Part shown: in pieces, positions 8,360 to 17,032 of the stretch
How positions within the stretch are numbered: position 1 is the first letter of the stretch
How the letters are laid out: each line of letters starts with the position of its first letter
Assembly: GCA_013373595.1 (NCBI GenBank)
Contig: JABXHO010000077.1
Location: 1-64,000, forward strand
Direction of reading: 5' to 3'
Source: Flavobacteriales bacterium
GTDB lineage: Bacteria; Bacteroidota; Bacteroidia; Flavobacteriales_D; Crocinitomicaceae
Length of the DNA: 64,000 nt
The notes under the pieces: generated by a model
Told to the model about the DNA's origin: nothing
The model's input: the letters and a program-made list of their open reading frames with translations, nothing else
The model's database searches: none
Position numbers and translations under genes: made by a program

Positions 8360-9012
8360 ATGGATGAATACCTAACATATATTTTATTGATTCCTCTCAT
8401 TGTAGCATTTCTCTACATGATAGTGAGTATGTTTAAAAAGCAATCCGAAGTGGATCAGTTTTTTGCTAATCTTGACACCTCTGATAGGGATTCGATAATT
8501 CAAAAACTTGATTATTTAGAGCAAAAAAGGCAAGTTGACCTGTCAAGGTTGAAACAGCGAATACAAGAAATGCGTCAGCGACATATTGAGCATTTCACAC
8601 ATGAAATAGAAGAGGCCTTTGTGAGGATTTACTTCGATTATTTTCGCGACAACTGGATTCCTTTTCGAAAGGCGAACTGGGGATTGAAACTTATTTTTTT
8701 CTTGGACTGCTCATTGGTTTTTATGCCATGGGATACATCATTTACACGAATTTACATCAGGAATTGAACAAGTGGGTTTTCATCATTCCATTTTTGATAT
8801 TTCCCCTGTCCTTATTGCTGTCCCTGATGTACATCATGCTCATATCAATCTTCTTTACATTTTTTCGTTTCCTTGCTCCAAGAAAAGGGGCTGTTGTAAG
8901 GAGTTGTATACTTTTTAATCAAATGATTCGAGCCGTTGGGTCGAGCGGAAAGAGTTCTTCTTCTTCTTTTGATGGAACAATCTTTGACGCAATCAATTCC
9001 CTCGATTATTAG
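8360..9012 (+). CDS. membrane protein in two frames joined by a -1 shift at T TTT TTC
   Basis: Unknown family. The upstream frame (ATG at 8360, or 8306 in the same frame) encodes an N-terminal membrane helix YILLIPLIVAFLYMIV, a coiled-coil-like charged stretch (residues about 30-90), then KANWGLKLIFF and stops at 8767 after an unlikely tail. The -1 frame, open until 9012, carries a perfect continuation: LIFFLGLLIGFYAMGYIIY, a second hydrophobic block FIIPFLIFPLSLLLSL and a Ser-rich cytosolic end. The frames meet at 8695-8701, a canonical slippery heptamer in the correct phase inside a run of seven T. Either programmed -1 frameshifting, a real frameshift mutation, or a one-T sequencing loss. 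Joined product about 217 residues. Flanked by direct repeats. Confidence 0.7.
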
Positions 9013-9058
9013 CGTGAGTCCATACATATAGAACTGAAATCTGAAATCCTCAACAAAA

Positions 9059-9090
9059 CAAGGTTCAGGAGTCAGGTAATCGCAATGGCG
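9059..9090. repeat. direct repeat, right copy
   Basis: Partner of 8273-8304. This copy overlaps the 3' end of the minus-strand DUF5995 gene (its stop codon is at 9072-9074), so it is the likely ancestral copy. Confidence 0.85.
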
Positions 9091-9854
9091 GGGTTCTGTC
9101 CATGATTACTTTCCAGTGCCTCAATCTTCACCTTCACCGTTCCTACTTCGCGGTTTCGAATGATGCGTAAAACTAGCCGCTCAATCCAACCTTTTCCTTT
9201 CAGCACGCGAACATATCCAGCTACTTTTTCATCCTTTACAAAAATGCCATTTAGTAAATCTTCTCCCGACAATTCGACAATCTCATTAGCGAATCGCCAC
9301 GCACTCTCTCGCGCGATATTCATTCCGAAATCAACAATGTAATCGTCCGTGCGACCGAAAAACTTCAGAATACGCAGTAGATTGGGCCAAATTTTGGCAA
9401 GATTTTCCTGAACCTCGTTCGTAAGCGCTCCCAGAATTTTGTTGATTTTATTAAAATCGTCATGCAAGGATTCAATAGAAAAGGGCGTACAAATTTCGGC
9501 TGCAGCAATTCCTAAATCTAGGTTAATATGCGCATTCATTCCAAAGAGTAAATGTTGAACCACGATGTAGTCACCATTTCGTGCTGCTTCGAAAGCCAAT
9601 TCCCACGATTTCGTAACAGGATTTCCATCCCGATAATTACTGTAGGCGTCGAGATAGCGATTGGCAAATACGACATCTAGCTGCTCCATGCGCGCATCAT
9701 CATCAAAATAATTCGTCCCGATTTTATTCTTAACGGTAATGGTCACTTTTTGATACAACGCTGCGAAATAGCCCAGTGGATCTTCATTTTCTTTCGAATA
9801 ATCGATGATTTCTTCGAGTAGATCTATTACTTCTTGAATGGTGGTAGCCTTCAT
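9072..9854 (-). CDS. DUF5995 family protein
   Basis: A 260-residue soluble protein when started at MKATTIQEVIDLLEEII (9854); the further-upstream ATG adds 13 residues without family support. It resembles DUF5995: an all-helical protein with an initial DPLGYFAALYQKVT stretch, RMEQLDVVFANRYLDA, then the hallmark FGMNAHINLDLGIAAAE around residue 120 and a HDDFNKINKIL helix. His/Asp spacing in these motifs suggests a metal site, but the function is not established. No signal peptide. Monocistronic; the 3' end is the source of the 32-bp direct repeat. Confidence 0.85.
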   Translation of the reverse strand: MKATTIQEVIDLLEEIIDYSKENEDPLGYFAALYQKVTITVKNKIGTNYFDDDARMEQLDVVFANRYLDAYSNYRDGNPVTKSWELAFEAARNGDYIVVQHLLFGMNAHINLDLGIAAAEICTPFSIESLHDDFNKINKILGALTNEVQENLAKIWPNLLRILKFFGRTDDYIVDFGMNIARESAWRFANEIVELSGEDLLNGIFVKDEKVAGYVRVLKGKGWIERLVLRIIRNREVGTVKVKIEALESNHGQNPAIAIT

Positions 9855-10010
9855 TTTTCTTTTGTTGGAGCTGTAAGATAAACAATCACTCACAAGATTC
9901 CTAAGGTGTGAACATAGGTGACAGCGAGTAAATTAACAAAAAGCTAACAGCCTATAACTATGTGTTTTTTGTGCATTTTTTGTAATTTGAACACTTCAAA
10001 CATACTTAAC

Positions 10011-11627
10011 ATGCCAGATCAAAATCAAAATGGCCCTATTAACTACAGCATGGCTCCTTACACGGGAGCATGGACCAAAGCTGAAGCGGGTCATCTCTTG
10101 AGAAGAACTCTCTTCGGCCCAACCAATCAACAAATATTGAATGCAGTATCGGACGGGATGGCCACTACGGTGACGAATTTACTTCAAGTTCCAGCCATGG
10201 CTGAGCCGCTTGCATTTCACCCGGATGAAGGCGTAACCACTTTTGGAAATTCGTGGGTCAATGATGTTTATCCGTCGAATGTTACGGATGCTGCGGCAAC
10301 ATTGAATGCGAGGAATATATCGCTAGCCGCTTGGTTAATGAAGGGAATCAATGAAGAACAGTTCGATATTTCGCAGAAAATGCTCCTGTTCTGGCAAAAT
10401 CACTTCGCCGCAATTGCGGTGTCGGATGCGCGAGCGACGTATGACTATGTTGAGTTGCTCCGCCAGCATGCGCTTGGAAATTTCCGACAGTTCGTCAAAG
10501 ACATGACTATCAATCCAATGATGTTGCTGTTTTTGAATGGTGCGACGAATACATTGTATAGTCCAAACGAAAACTATGCCCGCGAATTACTCGAGTTGTA
10601 TACCGTTGGAAAAGGTCCGCAAATTGGTCCTGGCGATTACACCAACTATACGGAGGACGATGTGGCAGCAGGAGCAAAAATTTTGACAGGATTTTTAGTG
10701 GATGGCCTCGGTAGCGATACACTCACCGATGTAACGTCGAATTTCACACCAATTTTACACGATACATCTACAAAAACATTGTCCTATCACTTTGGAAATG
10801 CTACAATCTCCAATAACGGAGCAAGCGAGTATGCAGATTACATCGATATCATCTTCCAACAGAATGCCGTGGCAGAGCATATCAGCAGAAAATTATATCG
10901 TTACTTCGTAAACTACGATTTAACAACCGATGTAGAAACAAATGTTATTCCAGTGATGGCAGCAACCATGATTGCGAATAATTATGAAATTCTTCCAGTA
11001 CTAACAGAGTTGTTCTCAAGTGAACATTTCTATGATATTTCGGTAAGAGGTGCACTCATCAAAAGTCCGTTGGAGATGATTTTCTCCATGTTCAACAGTA
11101 CAGAGTCGATCCCTGGTTTCGATCTTCTGACAGATTCTGAAATGTATTTGGTGCTGTATCAATTTGCTACGGTAATGGGACAAGCCTATATGGAGCCACC
11201 GAGTGTTTCAGGTTGGCCGGCCTACTATCAAATGCCTGCTTTTTCGCAATTGTGGGTGAATTCAGCGGTACTCAAAACACGCTTTCAGGTTTCTGATTTC
11301 ATGACGCTTCTAACCGGAGTTCCAGGAAACGGAAACAACTGGAAGTTTAGTACCCTAACGTTCTTGGACAATTTATCAATGCCTTCGGATGCACCAACGG
11401 TGATTGATGATATCGCGGATGTTTTCACACCAAAAGGATTGTCTGCTACGCAGAAACTATTACTCAAGACCGTGCTCACAAATGGATTACCCGATTTTGA
11501 GTGGACGCTCCAATACAACGAATACGTGGCAAACCCAGGTGATCCAATGTATTCCGATCCCGTTGTTCAGCGAGTAGAATTGGTACTACAGCAGTTGTTC
11601 CATATGCCAGAATTCCAAACCATATAG
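10011..11627 (+). CDS. DUF1800 family protein
   Basis: A 538-residue protein if started at MPDQNQNG (10011); the frame is open from 9960 but the extra 17 Cys-rich residues have no family support. DUF1800 landmarks: SMAPYTGAWTKAEAGHLLRRTLFGP at residues about 12-36, WLMKGINEEQFDISQKMLLFWQNHFA, YARELLELYTVGKG, AAGAKILTGF, and the end QRVELVLQQLFHMPEFQ. No signal peptide is visible, as is common in this family. It is followed 18 bases later by a DUF1501 gene; the pair is conserved across many bacteria and is assumed to work together at the cell envelope, with unknown biochemical role. Confidence 0.92.
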   Translation: MPDQNQNGPINYSMAPYTGAWTKAEAGHLLRRTLFGPTNQQILNAVSDGMATTVTNLLQVPAMAEPLAFHPDEGVTTFGNSWVNDVYPSNVTDAAATLNARNISLAAWLMKGINEEQFDISQKMLLFWQNHFAAIAVSDARATYDYVELLRQHALGNFRQFVKDMTINPMMLLFLNGATNTLYSPNENYARELLELYTVGKGPQIGPGDYTNYTEDDVAAGAKILTGFLVDGLGSDTLTDVTSNFTPILHDTSTKTLSYHFGNATISNNGASEYADYIDIIFQQNAVAEHISRKLYRYFVNYDLTTDVETNVIPVMAATMIANNYEILPVLTELFSSEHFYDISVRGALIKSPLEMIFSMFNSTESIPGFDLLTDSEMYLVLYQFATVMGQAYMEPPSVSGWPAYYQMPAFSQLWVNSAVLKTRFQVSDFMTLLTGVPGNGNNWKFSTLTFLDNLSMPSDAPTVIDDIADVFTPKGLSATQKLLLKTVLTNGLPDFEWTLQYNEYVANPGDPMYSDPVVQRVELVLQQLFHMPEFQTI

Positions 11628-11645
11628 TTCCCTAAAATTAACGAG

Positions 11646-13211
11646 ATGAAAAGAAGAGATTTTGTAAGAAATTTAGCACTTGTGTCAGCGGGAACTCCTG
11701 TACTGCTCAATGAAATGAATGTGCAGTCGATCGGAAAGAAATTGTTCACGGTTGCAAAAAGCAATGAGGATCGCATATTGGTGATCATTCGAATGAATGG
11801 CGGAAATGACGGATTAAATACGGTAATTCCACGAGATCAATATGCAAATTTGACGATCCAACGAAATAATGTACTCATTCCTGAAACGGATGTCCTTGAA
11901 TTGACAACTGAAGTGGGACTACACCCGAAAATGACGGGAATGAAAACGATGTATGATTCTGGATCACTCGGAATTATCCAAAATGTAGGCTATCCAGAGC
12001 AGAACCGATCGCATTTCCGATCTATGGATATCTGGACTTCTGGTTTGATCGATTCCCCTGCAGATACAGGTTGGCTCGGACGTCATTTTGACAATGAATA
12101 TCCTGGGTACCCAAACGGTTACCCGAATGGAACGCATCCAGATCCTTTTGCGATTAGTTTGGGATACGAAGTATCGGCAACTTGCCAAGGATTGATGGCA
12201 AACTTTAGTCACGCAGTAAACGATCCATTCGATGTGTACAACCTTTCGAGTGGGGGAGCTGTGAATGATGGAACGTACTACGGCGATCACATGGAGTATC
12301 TAACCACCTTGATCAATCAGGCGAATGCGTACGGTCAGCAAGTAAACGATGCCGCGAACGCGGGTACGGGAAGTTTGGCTTCATTGTATGACTTGACCAA
12401 TCCGCTTGCGAAGCAATTGCGATATGTAGCGCAAATGATCGATGGTGGACTCAAAACAAATGTCTACATCTTAAACGTTAATGGATTCGATACGCACAAT
12501 GCGCAAGTTTCAGCTACGTCGACGGTAGAAGGTAATCACGCGAACTTATTAGAAAGAATTTCTGATGCCGTTGCATCTTTCCAGGCAGATATCGAACAAA
12601 TGAATCACCAAGAGCGCGTAGCAGGAATGACTTTCTCTGAATTCGGACGACAAATTGCTTCGAATGCGAGTCTAGGAACCGATCATGGAGATGCCGCACC
12701 AATGTTTTTATTCGGATCCTGTTTGAATACGAACATCATGGGAAACAATCCAACAATTACCGATACAATTGTCAACCAGGCAGGAATCCCGTTGGAATAT
12801 GACTTCCGTGATATTTACGCATCTATTTTGAAAGATTGGTTTGGCGTTCCAACATCTGAGATTCAATCCTTCTTTGAGCATACCGTGCAATATTACCCAA
12901 TCTTAGGAGCGTGTAATGTTGGAATTGATGAGGTAGATTCAACGGCTGATGAATTAACGGTGGCAAAAGCGATTGTGTATCCAAACCCAGCGAGCGCAAA
13001 TGCGAAAATTCGTTTCGTAGCAGAAAATGAGTGGGTGAAAGTGGACGTATTCGATATTCAGCATCGTAAAGTGTTGGCGGTGTACGACGGAAACGTGTCG
13101 CAAGGAGAACATAACATTCCGATGGAAATTAAGGATTTGCCAGCAGGAGAATACATCGTTCAGATTAAGAAAGAATCTGGATTGGTACATTCGAAGTTGG
13201 TGAAGTTGTAA
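11646..13211 (+). CDS. DUF1501 family protein with T9SS sorting domain
   Basis: A 521-residue partner of the DUF1800 gene. The N-terminus MKRRDFVRNLALVSAG has a twin-arginine-like RRDF motif, suggesting export by Tat. DUF1501 features, a relative of the alkaline-phosphatase/sulfatase fold: IIRMNGGNDGLNTVIP at residues about 48-63, LHPKMTGMKTMYDSG, NRSHFRSMDIWTSG, NVNGFDTHNAQ and TFSEFGRQIASNASLGTDHGDAAP. The Asp and His in these motifs are the likely metal ligands by analogy. The final 80 residues are a type IX sorting domain (YPNPASANAKIRF to LPAGEYIVQIKKESG, ending KLVKL). So the protein is probably folded, exported by Tat and then moved through the outer membrane by T9SS, an unusual combination. 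Confidence 0.93.
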   Translation: MKRRDFVRNLALVSAGTPVLLNEMNVQSIGKKLFTVAKSNEDRILVIIRMNGGNDGLNTVIPRDQYANLTIQRNNVLIPETDVLELTTEVGLHPKMTGMKTMYDSGSLGIIQNVGYPEQNRSHFRSMDIWTSGLIDSPADTGWLGRHFDNEYPGYPNGYPNGTHPDPFAISLGYEVSATCQGLMANFSHAVNDPFDVYNLSSGGAVNDGTYYGDHMEYLTTLINQANAYGQQVNDAANAGTGSLASLYDLTNPLAKQLRYVAQMIDGGLKTNVYILNVNGFDTHNAQVSATSTVEGNHANLLERISDAVASFQADIEQMNHQERVAGMTFSEFGRQIASNASLGTDHGDAAPMFLFGSCLNTNIMGNNPTITDTIVNQAGIPLEYDFRDIYASILKDWFGVPTSEIQSFFEHTVQYYPILGACNVGIDEVDSTADELTVAKAIVYPNPASANAKIRFVAENEWVKVDVFDIQHRKVLAVYDGNVSQGEHNIPMEIKDLPAGEYIVQIKKESGLVHSKLVKL

Positions 13212-13227
13212 AAGAATTACACCTATT

Positions 13228-13268
13228 CAACTCAACTCGGGTTTTCTAATCTGAGTTGAGTTGTTTTT
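13228..13268 (+). terminator. rho-independent terminator after the DUF1800-DUF1501 unit
   Basis: A 13-bp stem (CAACTCAACTCGG with CTGAGTTGAGTTG, one G-U) and five T, 17 bases after the stop. Confidence 0.92.
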
Positions 13269-13386
13269 CAAACAAACCTTTCCATTCAATCAAACTTTCA
13301 ACTCTCACATTCGTAAAGCAGATCATTTTTTGCTGTTAACATTCTGCTACGAAGAAGGAAGAACGAATTACCCCAAGTTCTAAAAG

Positions 13387-13421
13387 CAAAAAAGCGAACC
13401 TTCTATATGAAGATTCGCTTT
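13387..13421 (-). terminator. rho-independent terminator of the DUF4412 gene
   Basis: Read on the minus strand, AAAGCGAATCTTC pairs with GAAGGTTCGCTTT (one mismatch) and is followed by a T run (complement of AAAAAA at 13388-13393), about 22 bases after the minus-strand stop. Confidence 0.85.
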
Positions 13422-13442
13422 CGCTAAAAATGGTATCCGATT

Positions 13443-14114
13443 TTACATTCCCATTGAAGTAAACTCGTCGTAAGTCATTTCTTCGTATCCCTCAGGAATT
13501 TCCAATGATAATTTCTCTTTGATTGTCTTCTTATCCAATGTTGTTTCTACCGTTGATGCTTTGAATGACATCATCATACCTTCACGGTCAACAGCATATT
13601 CCAACGCAAGTCCTGGTAATTTTGAAATGGCTGCTTTTTGATCCGTAGAGATTGATTCAATCTCTTCCGTGTACCAATATTCCATTTCGTTACCGTCTGC
13701 ATCAATGATGACGGCTTTCTTACAGTTGTAACCTGCAATTTCCTTGGTTTCATTAGTCAACTTCACAGTAGGCTCTTCCTCTACTTCCTCTTGATCTGCT
13801 TCCATTTCTTCCGAGTTGGTAAGTACAGCTTTTTCGCCCATCATTCCTCCCATTAAAATGAGGATTTCTTCCGTATCATTGTCTACCACGGTCGTCATAG
13901 AAATCACCGATCCCATATCCAAATCTGTGCGTGCCTTATTGTCTCCGAAATAAAGGTTCATCTTACTTCCACTAAACATCATCACAGCCATCGCTATATC
14001 TGGATCGTCACTAGTCATTTCGATGTCGTAAATAATATGACCTTTTTTCATTTGAGCAAATGACATTACAGACGTCACGATTGTCATTGCAAAGAGTAAA
14101 GCTAATTTCTTCAT
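13443..14114 (-). CDS. DUF4412-like secreted protein
   Basis: A 223-residue exported protein: signal MKKLALLFAMTIVTSVMSFAQ cleaved after AQ. Mature part: GHIIYDIEMTSDDPDIAMAVMMFSGSKMNLYFGDNKARTDLDMG, a Met-rich segment, TKEIAGYNCKKAVIIDADG followed by YWYTEEI, and LPGLALEYAVDREGMMMSFKAS. This arrangement (an inner strand with a conserved Cys-Lys-Lys-Ala step, then LPG-LEY) is that of DUF4412, a lolA/GLPGLI-like periplasmic fold of Bacteroidota. The acidic insert EEMEADQEEVEEEP is a low-complexity loop. Function unknown; probably periplasmic. Own terminator downstream, divergent from nothing close. Confidence 0.85.
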   Translation of the reverse strand: MKKLALLFAMTIVTSVMSFAQMKKGHIIYDIEMTSDDPDIAMAVMMFSGSKMNLYFGDNKARTDLDMGSVISMTTVVDNDTEEILILMGGMMGEKAVLTNSEEMEADQEEVEEEPTVKLTNETKEIAGYNCKKAVIIDADGNEMEYWYTEEIESISTDQKAAISKLPGLALEYAVDREGMMMSFKASTVETTLDKKTIKEKLSLEIPEGYEEMTYDEFTSMGM

Positions 14115-14218
14115 TTTGTTTTGGTGTTAATGTACTGCAGCGACAACTTCAACATCTTGATGCCTTTGCATCGCTTTCTTGTTTATGATTTGAGTAAGCA
14201 ATTTACAAAATTCGAACC

Positions 14219-14239
14219 AAAACTGAACGGAGCAGTTTT
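14219..14239 (-). terminator. weak terminator-like hairpin downstream of rseP
   Basis: On the minus strand AAAACTG and CAGTTTT form a 7-bp stem with a 7-base loop, with a short T stretch inside the right arm. It lies 47 bases after the rseP stop. Between it and the stop is a perfect 12-base palindrome, GGGATTAATCCC at 14245-14256. Confidence 0.4.
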
Positions 14240-14285
14240 ATTCGGGGATTAATCCCAGATGAGCGGTTCAAAATGGTTGTGTCCG

Positions 14286-15833
14286 TCACTTAAAGAAGGC
14301 ATTGTATATATCATTCCCATTGGCATAGAGAAGCAGAGCGATCAAGATAAAGAATCCGATTGTTTGCGCATACTCCAATACTTTCTGAGGTGCTTCTTTC
14401 CCTGTGATCATTTCGTAGAGTAGGAAGACAACGTGTCCACCATCCAACGCTGGAATGGGTAGAATATTCATGAATGCCAAGATGATTGAAATCAAGGCAG
14501 TATTCATCCAGAAGCTCTGCCAATCCCATGTAGGACTAAACAAGTTTCCAATGGCCCCAAAACCACCAACTGATCCTGCGCCTTTCTTCGTGAAAAGGAA
14601 TTTCAATTGACCTACGTAATCACCAAGCGTTGTCATTCCCATCGCGAATCCTCGACTAATGCTTTCGCCAAATCCGTATTTAATTTCACGAATGTATTTC
14701 AAGTCTTCTGGTTTCACATCAACAGGACCAAAACCAACAACACCGTTTTTGTTTACCTTCAGCGTTAAAGCAAGGGTATCTCCATCACGTAGCACGTTTG
14801 CTTCTACAGATTTCCCTAAGTTGTTGTAACAAGCAGTCACAATTTGATCAAAATACTCAATGGTTTTTCCTTCCATACTGAGAAATTTGTCTCCTGGACG
14901 CAAGCCAGATTTGAATGCTAAAAGACTATTAAATAAGCCCTTCATACTTTTCCCTTCAACAGCAACCGTAAGCGTATCCTTTCCATCTGAATATTGAACA
15001 TCGACAGACTTTTTTGATGTGTAATCTGAATAATTAATATCGGTTCCAAGTGATTTTAAATCTTTTCCGTCGATTGAAATGATTGGCGCTCGAGCAGGAA
15101 TTTCTTCACTCTTTTTGGCATTAACAAAAACATCACGAACAGGGTAGAGGTACTGCACAGTGGTTGACTTGTGCCTCAACGAAAATGGCGACATCGCCCC
15201 TTCCTTTTTGAACAACTCGTATTCGATGTTTTCTTTCAGTTTGACATCTTCAATTGTACCATCTGGCTTTTGAACTTTCAAATTGTACTGATCGCGAATC
15301 ATGATTCCGCGGTTGATGTCACGATAGTCAAGAACATCTTCACCGTTGATGGCTAATACATTATCGCCTGATTCTAAACCGTACTTCTGCATATACGGGT
15401 GAATCGCTAACCCATCTTCAAGATCTGCTGTATGCAGCTGCTCTTCTCCCCACGTGAACATCACCATGATGTACACAACAATACCCACGATGATGTTTAC
15501 GGTGACACCACCAATCATCACGATCAAACGTTGCCATGCTGGCTTCGAGCGGAACTCATCGGGTTTTGGAGGAGCTGCCAATTGCTCTTTGTCCATGGAC
15601 TCGTCGACCATTCCAGCAATTTTTACATATCCACCAAGAGGAATCCATCCAATTCCCCATTCCGTTTCACCAATTTTCTTTTTTACCAAGGAGAACCAAG
15701 GGTTGAAGAAAAGATAGAATTTTTCGACACGAATTTTGAAGAATCGAGCAGGAAGAAAATGTCCTAGCTCATGTAAAAAAATGAGGATCGACAATGAAAG
15801 AACTAATTGCGATGCTTTGATCCAAAATTCCAT
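14286..15833 (-). CDS. rseP: site-2 protease RseP (RIP zinc metalloprotease)
   Basis: A 515-residue inner-membrane protease that cuts transmembrane segments, classically anti-sigma factors after a first extracytoplasmic cut. The zinc motif HELGH is at residues 21-25 in the first helix, followed by GIGWIPLGGYVKIAG. Central residues (about 115-390) hold two PDZ-like regions (GLESGDNVLAINGEDV and GLRPGDKFLSMEGKTIEYFD). The second active-site motif NILPIPALDGGHVVF is near residue 460, followed by the last helix. Length agrees with Bacteroidota RseP (slightly longer than E. coli). Upstream by 36 bases is a small unknown gene in the same direction. Anti-sigma substrates are not in this window. Confidence 0.95.
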   Translation of the reverse strand: MEFWIKASQLVLSLSILIFLHELGHFLPARFFKIRVEKFYLFFNPWFSLVKKKIGETEWGIGWIPLGGYVKIAGMVDESMDKEQLAAPPKPDEFRSKPAWQRLIVMIGGVTVNIIVGIVVYIMVMFTWGEEQLHTADLEDGLAIHPYMQKYGLESGDNVLAINGEDVLDYRDINRGIMIRDQYNLKVQKPDGTIEDVKLKENIEYELFKKEGAMSPFSLRHKSTTVQYLYPVRDVFVNAKKSEEIPARAPIISIDGKDLKSLGTDINYSDYTSKKSVDVQYSDGKDTLTVAVEGKSMKGLFNSLLAFKSGLRPGDKFLSMEGKTIEYFDQIVTACYNNLGKSVEANVLRDGDTLALTLKVNKNGVVGFGPVDVKPEDLKYIREIKYGFGESISRGFAMGMTTLGDYVGQLKFLFTKKGAGSVGGFGAIGNLFSPTWDWQSFWMNTALISIILAFMNILPIPALDGGHVVFLLYEMITGKEAPQKVLEYAQTIGFFILIALLLYANGNDIYNAFFK

Positions 15834-15869
15834 AGAGGGTGTAATTTAATAAGACGTCAAATATAACGA

Positions 15870-16232
15870 TTACGCCACAGTTGAACCGAGATCAACGTAG
15901 TCATTTTGTGAGAAATATGCGATCATAGCCTCTTTTATCAAGTGCTGCTGCTCGCGATCGTTTAATTTCGGTAGCTGTTTAATTAATTTGAAGTGTGGCC
16001 ATTGATCAGCATCACGCCCCTCAAATTCATAGTAACCATACGGTTCGAGTAAGGTACAAACCGCCACATGGAGCAATTCTGTTTTTTCTTGTTTCGTGAA
16101 ATCTTTGTGTCCGATTCCCAATTCGTTAACCCCAATCAAAAACAGGATGGCCTGAACATCGAGTCCTTCCCCAAACGTTTTTTCCAATTCAATTTTGAGG
16201 TGCTGAAATTTAAGTTCAATGTCGTAATCCAT
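15870..16232 (-). CDS. small conserved unknown protein upstream of rseP
   Basis: A 120-residue soluble, probably all-helical protein with no signal. Visible features: DYDIELKFQHLKIELEKTFGEGLDVQAILFLIGVNELG, KQEKTELLHVAVCTLLEPYGYYEFEGRDADQWPHF, and a C-terminal amphipathic helix. The central stretch with its YGYYEFEGRD motif looks conserved and the spacing suggests a cytosolic Bacteroidota-specific family; I cannot name it. It lies 36 bases before rseP and shares its direction, so probably one transcript. Confidence 0.8.
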   Translation of the reverse strand: MDYDIELKFQHLKIELEKTFGEGLDVQAILFLIGVNELGIGHKDFTKQEKTELLHVAVCTLLEPYGYYEFEGRDADQWPHFKLIKQLPKLNDREQQHLIKEAMIAYFSQNDYVDLGSTVA

Positions 16233-16326
16233 AGTGCAAAAATAGACAGATTCTAAAATCTATCCTTCGTTAATCTTGATCTTTCTTTAAACGTTATGTA
16301 TTTTTATGAATGAAAAAAAGAAGCTT

Positions 16327-16959
16327 ATGAGAAAAGGAATATTTTGGAGTTTAGCTGTGGCGGGAACAATGGTTTTTGCAGCATGTGGTAGTGAGGAATC
16401 AGAAGAAAAGGTGGACGAAAAGCCACTCGATATTTGTTTCTACGATTACAATGATGCATCGAGCGAATTTTCGTGGACAGCGTACAAAACAACGGACAAA
16501 GTGGCTGTTGGTGGAACATTCAATGACATTGAAATCATGAGCGATGGATCGTCAGATGATCCAAAAGCATTGATCGAGTCGATGTCGTTTTCGATGAAAA
16601 CAGAATCGGTTGAAACGAATAATATCGAGCGCAACGGAAAAATTGCAACCTTGTTCTTCGGAGTGATCAATACACCAAGCATCGACGGGAAAGTAAAAGA
16701 GCTCAAAGATGATGGAAAAGCGATCATTGAAGTGACAATGAATGACATGAGCGTTGAGGTTGAGGGAGATTACACATTGGTTGATGGTAAATTCACCTTT
16801 GATTCTTCAATTGACGTGAGCAAATGGAATGCAATGGCAGGAATTGAATCGTTGAATGAAGCGTGTAAAGACCTTCATACAGGTGAGGATGGCGTTTCTA
16901 AATTGTGGTCGGAAGTAACGCTTTCGTTTACAACTCAGTTGTCATCTGATTGCGATTAA
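16327..16959 (+). CDS. YceI-like lipoprotein
   Basis: A 210-residue predicted lipoprotein, signal MRKGIFWSLAVAGTMVFAAC. The frame also has an ATG at 16306, but a TATTTTTA box at 16299-16306 overlaps it and the shorter start gives the better signal, so I prefer 16327. The mature part has YceI features: SSEFSWTAYKTTDKVAVGGTFNDIEI, then TNNIERNGKIATLFFG, GKVKELKDDGKAIIEVTMNDM, and a late VSKWNAMAGIESLNEACKDLHTG. YceI proteins are lipocalin-like beta barrels binding isoprenoid lipids in the periplasm; ligand here unknown. The acidic linker after Cys (GSEESEEKVDEK) suggests surface or membrane tethering. A strong terminator follows. Confidence 0.88.
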   Translation: MRKGIFWSLAVAGTMVFAACGSEESEEKVDEKPLDICFYDYNDASSEFSWTAYKTTDKVAVGGTFNDIEIMSDGSSDDPKALIESMSFSMKTESVETNNIERNGKIATLFFGVINTPSIDGKVKELKDDGKAIIEVTMNDMSVEVEGDYTLVDGKFTFDSSIDVSKWNAMAGIESLNEACKDLHTGEDGVSKLWSEVTLSFTTQLSSDCD

Positions 16960-17000
16960 TACAAAGTGAAATAAGAACAATTAAAGGTTCTCAAACTAAT

Positions 17001-17029
17001 AAAGTGCGGCATAGCGACGCACTTTTTTT
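17001..17029 (+). terminator. rho-independent terminator after the YceI-like gene
   Basis: AAAGTGCG pairs with CGCACTTT across a 9-base loop, followed by a run of T ending at 17029. It sits only 4 bases before the cvpA start codon, so the cvpA transcript must begin within or be read through this hairpin. Confidence 0.9.
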
Positions 17030-17032
17030 GTT

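Noticed and set aside
8728-9012. A separate 94-residue gene starting at ATG 8728
   Set aside because: Its frame extends upstream through a clean transmembrane segment that continues the preceding gene; it is better read as the second half of a -1 shifted gene.
14245-14256. Perfect palindrome GGGATTAATCCC as an operator
   Set aside because: It lies downstream of rseP and not in a promoter region; a 12-base palindrome can occur by chance.
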